64,000 nt of DNA, taken from contig DBPX01000016.1 in the NCBI GenBank assembly GCA_002305045.1, positions 265,911 to 329,910 of the forward strand, written 5' to 3'. The notes below the pieces were generated by a model, which saw only the letters and a list, made by a program, of their open reading frames with translations, ran no database searches and was not told the DNA's origin. This stretch comes from Ruminococcus sp. UBA1409. Its GTDB lineage: Bacteria > Bacillota > Clostridia > Oscillospirales > Ruminococcaceae. A program made the translations under genes and the position numbers. Shown one piece after another: positions 23,704 to 32,088 of the stretch; the first letter of the stretch is position 1; each line of letters starts with the position of its first letter.

Positions 23704-24591
23704 CTACCTCTTTTTATCAAGCTCCCACGGCTTTATCCTTTTTGCCTCCTCAAGCATAGCCTTATAGCTCTCATGCCTGCTCCTTGAAATAAGCCCAGAG
23801 GAAACAGCATTTAAAACTCCGCAGTCAGGCTCCGCAGAATGGGTGCAGTCGGGGAAGCGGCAGTCTCCTAAATGCTTAGAAAACTCCGGGAAGCAGTACG
23901 GAAGCTCCTTAGCCGTGATGGTATCGTATCTTCCCGTTTCAAAGCTTGAAAAGCCGGGGGTGTCCGCAATACAGCCGCCGCACTCCAGAGGATATATATC
24001 CGTCCTTCTGGTGGTGTGCTTACCTCTGCCGAGCTTTTTGCTTATCTCCTGAGTCTTTAAGCCAAGCTCCGGGCAGAGGTTATTTAACAGCGAGGACTTC
24101 CCGGAGCCGGAGTTTCCGGCAACTGCGGAAAACCTGTCCTTTAGCTCGCTAAGAAGCCCGTCAAGCCCCTCGCCGGTTATGTTGCAGACGCAGAAAACAG
24201 GATATATCCTTTTGTAGACCTCTAGGTAGTCTCCGGGAGGAAGCTTGTCAATCTTTGTAAAGACTATCACCGGGGAGATTCCCTTATACTCGGCTACAGC
24301 TAAAAACTTGTCTAAAAGCAACAGGTTTGGGTACGGCTCGCAGGTGGAGACGACAAAGACGATAGAGTCAAGATTTGCAAGCGGAGGCCTTATTATCTGA
24401 TTTTTCCTCTCGTGGATGGAGAGAATCACGCCGTCCTGAGGACAGAAGCTGACCCTGTCCCCGCAGTAGGGAGAGACACCGCCTATTCTTAACACCCCTC
24501 TTGGCTTACAGACCGACACTCCGCCGCTCCACATGACCCTAAAGCTCTCTCCCATAGAGCTGACAATCACTCCGTTTTCAATGTCAGCCAT
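23704..24591 (-). CDS. rsgA: Ribosome small subunit-dependent GTPase A
   Basis: A 295-residue circularly permuted GTPase that checks late 30S maturation. OB-fold N-terminus, then G4 VFTKIDK, G1 AGNSGSGKSSLLN, G3 ADTPGFSSFE in the permuted order, and a C-terminal zinc motif (YCFPEF...GDCRFPDCTHSAEPDCGV). Its ATG lies 1 base after the TGA of prkC (TGATATG), so translation is coupled. The order prpC-prkC-rsgA is the same as in Bacillus, where the kinase phosphorylates RsgA/CpgA. Length is usual. Confidence 0.96.
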   Translation of the reverse strand: MADIENGVIVSSMGESFRVMWSGGVSVCKPRGVLRIGGVSPYCGDRVSFCPQDGVILSIHERKNQIIRPPLANLDSIVFVVSTCEPYPNLLLLDKFLAVAEYKGISPVIVFTKIDKLPPGDYLEVYKRIYPVFCVCNITGEGLDGLLSELKDRFSAVAGNSGSGKSSLLNNLCPELGLKTQEISKKLGRGKHTTRRTDIYPLECGGCIADTPGFSSFETGRYDTITAKELPYCFPEFSKHLGDCRFPDCTHSAEPDCGVLNAVSSGLISRSRHESYKAMLEEAKRIKPWELDKKR

Positions 24592-24592
24592 A

Positions 24593-26728
24593 TCAGAACA
24601 GACCGTTTACATCAATGAGTGCGAAGGCAAAGCTGGAATAGTTCTTGCAGACCCAGCTGCCGTCCTCGAAGTTTACATCGTACTGTGCAAGCTGAGTATA
24701 CATCCCTGTTCTCGGACTCTTCAGCCTTGCGGACAGCTCGACGCTTCCGCTGCCGTAGACAGGAATCTCGATATAGCTTCCCGCATAGTTGCTGGCGCTG
24801 AAGAATACGCTCTCGCTCATCGCCTCGCCGTTTTGAGTGTTCTCTAAGACTATGCTGTAGGTGTTGCTTGCGCTTGCCGGGATGTCGACACGGACCACGA
24901 CATAGCTCTGCGTCTGTCCGCCGGGGAGGACGCCGCCCTGCTCCAAATTTTCGGGCAGGTCTATATCGCCGGTGTCGTCAAACGGGTCGGAGACGGTTCC
25001 GTTGCCGTCCGAAACATAGATTGTGACGACTGTGTTTCTCGTAACGACCTCTCCCTCGATTATATTCTGGGAGACTACGGTGTCAAGTGGCTCGCTGGAC
25101 TCGATATACTGGACCTTGGGCACAAGATACGCAGCCTTTAGCATATCCTCAGCCTCCGAGACCGTCCTTCCCTTTACATCGGGGACGGTAGTGTCCTCGG
25201 TGGAGGGACCTATGCTCACATATACCTTGACGGTAGAGCCTTCCTCAACCGAGGTATATGCCTCAGGGTCGGTCCTTACGACATACTCAGCCGCTATATC
25301 GTCGCTCTCCGTCTCGATGCGAAGATACTTTAGATTCTCGCCGTCAAGAGCGGCACTGGCGGAGTTGAAATGATAATTCACAACATCGGGGACGGTTACG
25401 CTCCTTGTTCCCTTGGATACTATTACCGTTATCGCAGAGCCTTTTTTGACTATTCTGCCCTCAGCCTTCCCCTGCTCGATTATGACTCCCGAGGGGTACT
25501 CTGAGTTATACTCCTCGCTGGCTACAAGCTGAATGTCAGGGTACTGCGCCCTTGCGTCGTAGAAGTTAAGCCCGATAAGGCTGGGCATCGTGTAGTCGTT
25601 TGACGACGAGGGAGCCGTCTTTAGCGATGACAGGACAACATGGGCAACAAAAAGCACTGCAACTATCATAACAGTAACGGTCGTCGCCGTCAGAATCGGG
25701 AGAATGTAGTTGTGCCTAGGCTCCTCTATCTCGTAGTCCTCGTCATCGTCATATTCCTCCTGCGAAGGGATGTCCTCCTCGACATACTCCTGAGCCGCAG
25801 TTTTCCTTCTCCTTCCGGCAGGAAACGCAAAGGGAAGCTTCTTTTTGCTCCTCGGACGGCTAACAGGCTCCGAGGTGTAGCCGAAAACTATGCTCTGGTC
25901 CTGCTTGAACGCCTCTATGTCCCCTATCATCCCGGTTGCGGACTGATACCTCTGGTCGGGGTCCTTTTCCATCGCACGAAGGATTATCTCCTCAAGACCC
26001 TTGTACATCGTGGAGACATACTCAGACGGTCTTACAGGCTCCTCGTTCATATGCTTCAGGGCGACCGAAACAGGCGTCTCGCCGTCAAACGGCTTTCTGC
26101 CGGTCAGCATTTCGTACATGATAACGCCTACCGAGTAGATGTCGCTCCGCTCGTCGGTGCGCTCCCCTCTTGCCTGCTCCGGGGAGACATAGTGAACCGA
26201 GCCCATCGTCTTTTCGCCGGTGTTCTGGGGCGTCTGCCTTGAAAAGTTTGCGATTCCGAAATCCATGACCTTGATGGTGCCGTCGGAGAGCTTCATTATA
26301 TTCTGCGGCTTGATGTCACGATGGATGATTCCACGGTCGTGAGCAAGCTGGAGCGCCCTCAGAATCTGAATGGTGTAGTGTACGCACTCCCTCCACGGGA
26401 CTATTCCAACCTGGTCGATGTATTCCTTTAAAGTTATGCCCTCGATTCTCTCCATGACTATAAACTCGAGGTCCTTTTCATGCCCGACATCGAAAATCTT
26501 GACTATGTTCGGATGGCTCAAAACGGCAATAGCCTTGCTCTCGTTCCTGAAGCATCTGACAAACTCGGCGTTGGAGGAAAACTCAGCCTTTAGTATCTTG
26601 ACGGCGACCGAGCGATTTTCCATAATGTCCCTGCCGATATACACATCCGACATCCCGCCGATGCCCAGCCTGTCGATTATTTCATATCTTCCGTCGAGCC
26701 GAAGCCCTATCATATTATCCATAATCAT
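24593..26728 (-). CDS. prkC: PASTA-domain Ser/Thr protein kinase
   Basis: Membrane receptor kinase that senses muropeptides or lipid II. From the chosen ATG at 26728 (AGAGGAAAGGATA directly upstream) it has 711 residues. Kinase domain 10-270 with LGIGGMSDVY, VAVKIL, HRDIKPQN, DFGIA and SPEQARG; a disordered acidic juxtamembrane stretch; one membrane segment near 345-370 (ILPILTATTVTVMIVAVLFV); three PASTA repeats (about 385-585); and a C-terminal beta-rich extracellular domain of about 110 residues beyond the last PASTA. In spores PrkC triggers germination by peptidoglycan fragments. Its partner phosphatase gene is directly upstream. Confidence 0.95.
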   Translation of the reverse strand: MIMDNMIGLRLDGRYEIIDRLGIGGMSDVYIGRDIMENRSVAVKILKAEFSSNAEFVRCFRNESKAIAVLSHPNIVKIFDVGHEKDLEFIVMERIEGITLKEYIDQVGIVPWRECVHYTIQILRALQLAHDRGIIHRDIKPQNIMKLSDGTIKVMDFGIANFSRQTPQNTGEKTMGSVHYVSPEQARGERTDERSDIYSVGVIMYEMLTGRKPFDGETPVSVALKHMNEEPVRPSEYVSTMYKGLEEIILRAMEKDPDQRYQSATGMIGDIEAFKQDQSIVFGYTSEPVSRPRSKKKLPFAFPAGRRRKTAAQEYVEEDIPSQEEYDDDEDYEIEEPRHNYILPILTATTVTVMIVAVLFVAHVVLSSLKTAPSSSNDYTMPSLIGLNFYDARAQYPDIQLVASEEYNSEYPSGVIIEQGKAEGRIVKKGSAITVIVSKGTRSVTVPDVVNYHFNSASAALDGENLKYLRIETESDDIAAEYVVRTDPEAYTSVEEGSTVKVYVSIGPSTEDTTVPDVKGRTVSEAEDMLKAAYLVPKVQYIESSEPLDTVVSQNIIEGEVVTRNTVVTIYVSDGNGTVSDPFDDTGDIDLPENLEQGGVLPGGQTQSYVVVRVDIPASASNTYSIVLENTQNGEAMSESVFFSASNYAGSYIEIPVYGSGSVELSARLKSPRTGMYTQLAQYDVNFEDGSWVCKNYSSFAFALIDVNGLF

Positions 26729-26794
26729 TATCCTTTCCTCTCGGTTTTGGAGGTTCGAACTCAAAAGCAAGAAAGCAGTAAGGCCTCCTCTATA

Positions 26795-27523
26795 TCAAAC
26801 ACTTGCGATAACCGCAGTGATATTATCCTTTCCGTTTTTGGCGTTTACCCTGTCTATAAGCTCGTTGGCAGCCGTCTCTATCGGCTTTTTGTAGACTATG
26901 CTGTAGATAAGCTCGTCGCTCAGATAGTTCGTAAGACCGTCGGTGCAAAGAAGCAGGCTGTCGCCCTGGGATATCCCAAGCTCGAAATAATCTGCCTCTA
27001 TCTCCGAGTCCACGCCTACAGCCCGTGTTATTACATTTTTCATGTTGTGGAGCTTCACCTGGGACTCCTCTACCACTCCCTTTGACCTAAAGAACTCCTC
27101 CATGGTATGGTCTGTGGTTATCTGGGTTATCCCCCTCTCGGACATGAGATACGCCCTCGAATCGCCGACATTTACAACGCTTAGTATCCCGTTATGTATG
27201 ATGGCGGCAACGCAGGTGGTGCCCATGCCGTGGTTGGACTCCTCCTCGCTTCCCTTACTGTAGACAAGGGCGTTTGCGGCGGATACGGCAGACATAAGCA
27301 TAGCCTTTATGCTCTTAGGCTCCATGTCGCTTCTGAAGCTGAGCATCACACGGTCATATACCGCTCCTGCCGCCATATCGCTTGCCAGTCCGCCGGACGC
27401 AGCTCCGCCCATACCGTCGCAGACGATTGCAAGAGCCGCACCGCCCTCAAGCATACTGACACGGAAACGGTCCTGATTTTCATCCCTGAACCTGCCTATA
27501 TCAGTCCTGCCGGTAATGAACAA
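26795..27523 (-). CDS. prpC: PP2C-type Ser/Thr protein phosphatase
   Basis: A 242-residue PPM phosphatase that reverses PrkC phosphorylation. All metal-binding motifs are present: RDENQDR, CDGMGGAASG, NVGDSRAYL, CTDGLTNYLSD and GKDNITAVI. The start is TTG at 27523, supported by AAGGGG about 10 bases upstream and by the family N-terminus (TGRTDIGRFRDENQD). 25 bases separate it from rlmN and 66 from prkC. Part of the long yicC-to-spoVM cluster. Confidence 0.95.
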   Translation of the reverse strand: MFITGRTDIGRFRDENQDRFRVSMLEGGAALAIVCDGMGGAASGGLASDMAAGAVYDRVMLSFRSDMEPKSIKAMLMSAVSAANALVYSKGSEEESNHGMGTTCVAAIIHNGILSVVNVGDSRAYLMSERGITQITTDHTMEEFFRSKGVVEESQVKLHNMKNVITRAVGVDSEIEADYFELGISQGDSLLLCTDGLTNYLSDELIYSIVYKKPIETAANELIDRVNAKNGKDNITAVIASV

Positions 27524-27548
27524 CTCAAAACACCCCTTTCAAAAAGCA

Positions 27549-28598
27549 TTATATTTCATACTCCCGCCTTAGCTGACCGCAGGCGGCGTCTATATCCGAG
27601 CCTAGAGTCCTTCTTACGGTGGCGTTTATGCCAAGCTCGGTGAGCATACGGCAAAACGCTGCCGCAGACTGTCTGCTCGAGCTGTAATCTCTTTCCTTTA
27701 TTTTGTTCACCGGGATTATGTTGACATGAGCGGGCATACCCCTTATCAGCGAGGATAAACCGAGAGCATCGCTTTTTGTGTCGTTCTCGCCGTCAATTAG
27801 GGCGTACTCGAAGGATATCCTCCTGCCGGTGACATCAAAGTAATGCCTGCACGCCCTCATAAGCTCGTCAAGCCCGTATTTATTGTTTATCGGCATCAGC
27901 CTAGACCTTGTTTCGTCGTTTGAGGCGTGAAGGGATATAGAAAGCGTCAGCTGAGATTTAAGCTCGGCAAGCTCGTATATCCTCTCGACAAGACCGCAGG
28001 TCGACAGAGACAGATGCCTAAGGCTCATCCCGGCTCCCTCCGGCGAGGAGAGTATGTCCATAAAGGCTGTCACATTCTCGTAGTTGTCAAGAGGCTCCCC
28101 TATCCCCATCAAAACTATGCTTGATACCTTTCTTCCTGTCAGCCTCTCGGTTTCGTATAGCTGAAGAAGTATCTCGGAGGGGGCAAGATTTCTTTTAAAG
28201 CCGGCTATCGTCGAGGCGCAGAAGCGGCAGCCCATCCTGCATCCTACCTGTGTGGATACGCAGAGGGAATCGCCGTGCTCGTAGCTCATTATGACCGTCT
28301 CGATATGGTTGCCGTCCTCAAGCTCGTAAAGGAGCTTCTCGGTGCCGTCAATCCGGGAGGACAGCCTTTTTACAGGATTAACAGACATTATCCTAAACTC
28401 ATTTGACAGCCTTTTTCTTAGCTCCTCGGATAGGTTTGTCATGCTGTCAAAGTCCTTGACCCTTTTCTGGTGGAGCCATTTAAATATCTGCGACGCCCTG
28501 AAGCCCTTTTCGCCGTATTCAAGGAGGATATCACGAAGCTCGCCCTGTCTGAGCGATAGGATATCCCTTTTTGTATCATAAGTGCCCTGGCAGGACAA
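27549..28598 (-). CDS. rlmN: 23S rRNA (A2503-C2)/tRNA (A37-C2) methyltransferase
   Basis: Radical SAM enzyme of 349 residues. It has CRMGCRFCAS (the three cluster cysteines), STCGLVERI and the C-terminal methyl-carrier cysteine region (DIDAACGQLRREYEI). Start is TTG at 28598: AAGGGGGTGAGG lies just upstream, and only 4 bases separate it from the rsmB stop. Methylation of A2503 tunes peptidyl-transfer fidelity. Position between rsmB and prpC is the same as in Bacillus (yloN). Confidence 0.95.
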   Translation of the reverse strand: MSCQGTYDTKRDILSLRQGELRDILLEYGEKGFRASQIFKWLHQKRVKDFDSMTNLSEELRKRLSNEFRIMSVNPVKRLSSRIDGTEKLLYELEDGNHIETVIMSYEHGDSLCVSTQVGCRMGCRFCASTIAGFKRNLAPSEILLQLYETERLTGRKVSSIVLMGIGEPLDNYENVTAFMDILSSPEGAGMSLRHLSLSTCGLVERIYELAELKSQLTLSISLHASNDETRSRLMPINNKYGLDELMRACRHYFDVTGRRISFEYALIDGENDTKSDALGLSSLIRGMPAHVNIIPVNKIKERDYSSSRQSAAAFCRMLTELGINATVRRTLGSDIDAACGQLRREYEI

Positions 28599-28602
28599 GT
28601 CC

Positions 28603-29904
28603 TCACCCCCTTTTTCTAAGTCTTGCTATGAAGAAGCCGTCCTTGCCCTGCTGCTCGGGAATAATTGTAACCGTCGGGCTGGAATAGCCGGGTATATTCT
28701 CCGGCTCAAGCTCGGAATATTCGTCAAGAAGTCTTTTTACGATATTGTCGTTCTCGCACCTTCTTAATGTGCAGGTCGAGTATATCATTATCCCTCCCGG
28801 CTTGAGATAGCCTAAAGAGGTAGCCGCTATCTTATACTGAAGCTCGGGAAGAGAGTCAGCCTCCTCGGGGGACTGATACTTTATCTCCGGCTTCCTTCTT
28901 ATCACTCCAAGACCTGAGCAGGGAACATCGCAAAGCACCCTGTCCGCCATGGGGATATCGCAGGAGTACACCGAGGCGTCGTTTAAGCCGGCTGTCACCG
29001 ATTTAAGGCCGAGCCTTTTTGCTCCCTCGGCTATAAGCCCGACACGGCCTTTGTGGATATCGTAGGAATATATCCTGCCGCTGTCCTTCATATGCTGAGC
29101 TACCGTAAAGGACTTTCCTCCGGGAGCCGCACAGACATCAATTACCGTCTGCCCCGGCAAAGCCTCAAGGCTCAAGGCGGCTATCTGGCTGGAAAGGTCC
29201 TGAACATAAAGCATACCTTTCTTGTAGGCTGAAAGCTCCTCAATCGAGCCGGAGCGAAGATTATACGAATCCGGGAAGCCGGGGATTTCCTCAATATCGG
29301 CGCCGTCAAGCTCAAGGCAGGATAAAATCTCCTCCCTTGAAAACCTGCAGCTGTTGAGCCTCAGCGTGACAGGAGGGCTTTCCAGCGACGAGGATAGAAT
29401 CGAAGCCGCAGCAGCCTCTCCGTATTCCCTTGTCCAGCTCTTTATCAGCCACTGCGGGCAGGAATACTCGATAGAAAGACGCTCAAGCCGGGTCCTTCCC
29501 GTGGGGAGCCGCTTGCCGTCCCGAATAAAGGAGCGAAGAACTGCGTTTACAAAGCCGGAGGCTCCGATTTTTTTATCCCTCTTTAAAAGCCCTACGCTCT
29601 CGTTGACGGCAGCGCTGTCCGGCACGCTGTCCATATACAGAAGCTGGTAGATACCCATTCTGAGGGCGGCTCTTACATCCGGCGACAGGGAGGCCGTCGG
29701 TCTTTTTGAATAAAGAGAAATCACGGCGTCAAGGGTGAGCATACGCTCTATAGTCCCGTAGTAAAGAGCGGTTATAAACCTTTTGTCCCTTGCGTCCAGG
29801 CCGGAGTTTCGCCTAAGAGCATTGTCAAGCGCTATATTTGAATAGCTTTTGCTTCTTTCGGTCTCCAAAAGAAGCTCAAAGCAAAGCTCTCTTGGGGCTT
29901 TCAT
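28603..29904 (-). CDS. rsmB: 16S rRNA m5C967 methyltransferase
   Basis: A 433-residue protein with an N-terminal NusB-like RNA-binding domain (residues 1-130) and a Rossmann methyltransferase domain: DVCAAPGGKSFTVAQHM (SAM motif I), CDVPCSGLGVIRRKPEI (motif IV cysteine) and YSTCTLRRCEND (catalytic cysteine). The start overlaps the yugP stop by four bases (ATGA), so translation is coupled. Length and order match the Bacillus sun/yloM gene. Confidence 0.95.
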   Translation of the reverse strand: MKAPRELCFELLLETERSKSYSNIALDNALRRNSGLDARDKRFITALYYGTIERMLTLDAVISLYSKRPTASLSPDVRAALRMGIYQLLYMDSVPDSAAVNESVGLLKRDKKIGASGFVNAVLRSFIRDGKRLPTGRTRLERLSIEYSCPQWLIKSWTREYGEAAAASILSSSLESPPVTLRLNSCRFSREEILSCLELDGADIEEIPGFPDSYNLRSGSIEELSAYKKGMLYVQDLSSQIAALSLEALPGQTVIDVCAAPGGKSFTVAQHMKDSGRIYSYDIHKGRVGLIAEGAKRLGLKSVTAGLNDASVYSCDIPMADRVLCDVPCSGLGVIRRKPEIKYQSPEEADSLPELQYKIAATSLGYLKPGGIMIYSTCTLRRCENDNIVKRLLDEYSELEPENIPGYSSPTVTIIPEQQGKDGFFIARLRKRG

Positions 29905-30593
29905 CTGTCCCTGCGCCTTGAGCTGCCGACGATGAGCAAAAGCCTAAGTATGGTGGCAAGGCTGGATACAAGGGCGGCAACATATGTCATCGCTGCGGCG
30001 GAAAGCACCGAGCGGGACATTTTAAGCTCCTCGCCGACCAACATTCCCGAGGCCTCAAGGGTTGCAAGCGCTCTCTTGCTGGCGTTGAACTCCACAGGGA
30101 GCGTGACCGCCTGGAAAACAGCCATCAGCGAGTAAAGCAGGACTCCTAGCATGGCTATAGGATAGCTTCCGAACAGCATCCCGACAAGCAGTATTACAAA
30201 GCCTGCCGATGAGCCGAAGTTTGTCACCGGGACGAGCGCCGACCTTATTTTAATCGGAGTATATCCGGTTGCGTGCTGGACGGCGTGACCGCACTCATGT
30301 GCGGCTACCCCTATTGCGGCAACCGAGGTCGAGCCGTATACGCTGTCAGAAAGTGAGACGGTCCTCGTCTTTGGATTAAAGTTGTCGGTTAGGTTCCCGG
30401 AGATTTTTACCACCGCAACATCGTAAAGCCCGTTATCGTCAAGAATACGCCTTGCCGCCTGTGCTCCGGTGACTCCTCTTGAGCTTTGGACGCTTTGATA
30501 CTTCGAGAAGGTGGAGCTTACCTTCATCTGTGCGTAAAGCCCGAACAAAAATGCGGGCAGTATTATTAAATAGGTATAGTCAAACCAATACAT
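29901..30593 (-). CDS. YugP-type membrane zinc metallopeptidase
   Basis: A 230-residue neutral zinc metallopeptidase with membrane segments. It has an N-terminal hydrophobic segment (LIILPAFLFGLYAQ), the zinc motif AAHECGHAVQHATGY (HExxH-type, near residue 108-120), and three further hydrophobic segments (FVILLVGMLFGSYPIAMLGV, a following one, and one near the C-terminus). The substrate is unknown. Position between fmt and rsmB is not that of Bacillus, but is seen in a number of Clostridia from memory. It starts 12 bases after fmt. Confidence 0.9.
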   Translation of the reverse strand: MYWFDYTYLIILPAFLFGLYAQMKVSSTFSKYQSVQSSRGVTGAQAARRILDDNGLYDVAVVKISGNLTDNFNPKTRTVSLSDSVYGSTSVAAIGVAAHECGHAVQHATGYTPIKIRSALVPVTNFGSSAGFVILLVGMLFGSYPIAMLGVLLYSLMAVFQAVTLPVEFNASKRALATLEASGMLVGEELKMSRSVLSAAAMTYVAALVSSLATILRLLLIVGSSRRRDR

Positions 30594-30605
30594 ACTAAGC
30601 CTTTC

Positions 30606-31535
30606 TTACTCTAAAACAGTTCCTTTTTTTATCGGATGACCCAAAAGGTAGGCTTTGGCAGGCATCCTCTTTCCGCCCTCAGCCTGTACCTCGGTGAGCC
30701 GTACCGAGCCTCTCCCGCAGGCAACGGTGAAGTCCTGAGAATCCAAAACCGTCCCCGGAGCGTGACAGGAGTCCCTGTCAACAAGCTCACAGCGGTATAT
30801 TTTAAGCTTTTTGCCGTCTATAACACACTCGGCACAGGGCCAGTCGCTAAGACCCATTATCATATGGAAAACCCTTTCCGCCGGCATATCGAAGCTTATC
30901 CTGCTCATCGACCTTGTCAAAACGGGGGCAAGAGAGACTCCCGACTCGTCCTGCTTTATGGGAGCTATCTCGTTTTTTTCAAGACCCGAAAGAGTCTTTA
31001 CAAGAAGCTCTGCTCCGACATGGGAGAGCCTTTGGTAGTACTCCGACGCCGTCTCGCTGAAATCAAGCTTCACCGGCTGCTGCAGAAGAATGTCCCCGGC
31101 GTCCATCTTTTCTGACATAAGCATGGTGGTTATCCCGCCGTACTCGTCGCCGTTTATCACCGTCCACTGTATCGGGGCGGCTCCACGGTAGCTGGGAAGA
31201 AGCGAGCCGTGGACATTTACGCAGCCAAGCCGTGGGATGTTTAGTATCTCGGGCGGAAGAAGCTTTCCGTATGCGACTACTACAATAACATCAGGCTGGA
31301 GCGAGATTATAATACCGGCATACTCGGCTGTCTCCCTTTTTAGGGACGCCGGCTGATATACGGTAATCCCTTCCTTTAGGGCGTACTCCTTGACAGGAGA
31401 GGCGCAGAGCCTGTTTCCCCTGCCCTTTGGCTTGTCGGTCTGGGTGAACACCGCCGCAACCTCGTGTCCGGCATCGCAAAGAGCCTTCAGCGAGACCAGT
31501 GCAAAGTCGGGCGTGCCCATAAAAACTATTCTCAT
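30606..31535 (-). CDS. fmt: Methionyl-tRNA formyltransferase
   Basis: Formylates initiator Met-tRNA with 10-formyl-THF. 309 residues from the ATG at 31535, with GGAG 5 bases upstream; a TTG one codon earlier is ignored. Motifs: VFMGTPDFALVSL at the N-terminus, the folate-site motif NVHGSLLPSYRGAAPIQW near residue 105-125, and the C-terminal OB-fold domain. Encoded with def in the usual order. Confidence 0.96.
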   Translation of the reverse strand: MRIVFMGTPDFALVSLKALCDAGHEVAAVFTQTDKPKGRGNRLCASPVKEYALKEGITVYQPASLKRETAEYAGIIISLQPDVIVVVAYGKLLPPEILNIPRLGCVNVHGSLLPSYRGAAPIQWTVINGDEYGGITTMLMSEKMDAGDILLQQPVKLDFSETASEYYQRLSHVGAELLVKTLSGLEKNEIAPIKQDESGVSLAPVLTRSMSRISFDMPAERVFHMIMGLSDWPCAECVIDGKKLKIYRCELVDRDSCHAPGTVLDSQDFTVACGRGSVRLTEVQAEGGKRMPAKAYLLGHPIKKGTVLE

Positions 31536-31561
31536 CAAATCTCCGTCCTTTCGCTTTTTGC

Positions 31562-32038
31562 TCAGGAGTCAGCCTCGTTGTCCTCCTCGACATACGGCTC
31601 CTCTATAGACGACGGGAGAGTCCTTCCCTCCAGATGGTCAAGCTCATGGCAGACGCATCTTGCAAAGAGGTCGCTTACCTCCCTTTCGTACCACTCGCCG
31701 AACCTGTCCTGAGCCTTGAATCTAAGGGACTTTGGCCTTGTGACATAGCCGTAAAGCTCAGGGTAGGACAGACACCCCTCGGTGCCGTACTGAGTCTCCT
31801 CAGAGCGCCAGACAATCTCCGGGTTGATAAGCTCGACATAGTCCTCGCCGACATCTATAACCACCGCACGCCTGATGATTCCAACCTGCGGAGCGGCAAG
31901 CCCCACGCCGTCAGCCTTGTACATGGTTTCCTTCATATCGTCAAGAAGCTGGGCAAGCCTTGCGTCAAACCTGTCGACCGGCTTGCAGACCTTCAAAAGG
32001 ACGGGATCGCCGTCTGTTGCTATTTTGCGAAGAGCCAT
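31562..32038 (-). CDS. def: Peptide deformylase
   Basis: Removes the formyl group from nascent proteins. 158 residues, with motif 1 GVGLAAPQVGI, motif 2 EGCLSYPE (metal Cys) and motif 3 CHELDHLEG (metal histidines). The C-terminal tail is acidic. Located between priA and fmt as in Bacillus; 50 bases downstream of priA and 26 bases from fmt. Confidence 0.96.
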   Translation of the reverse strand: MALRKIATDGDPVLLKVCKPVDRFDARLAQLLDDMKETMYKADGVGLAAPQVGIIRRAVVIDVGEDYVELINPEIVWRSEETQYGTEGCLSYPELYGYVTRPKSLRFKAQDRFGEWYEREVSDLFARCVCHELDHLEGRTLPSSIEEPYVEEDNEADS

Positions 32039-32088
32039 TTAAAACATTCCTTTCATTATATGAAAATGCACTGACAAAAATATGCAAA

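Noticed and set aside
25640..26242. 200-codon open frame antisense to prkC
   Set aside because: The minus strand holds kinase and transmembrane sequence in full; no start signal on plus.
26745..26760. tRNA-like TPsiC motif (GGTTCGAACTC)
   Set aside because: No acceptor or anticodon stems around it; lies in the prpC-prkC gap.
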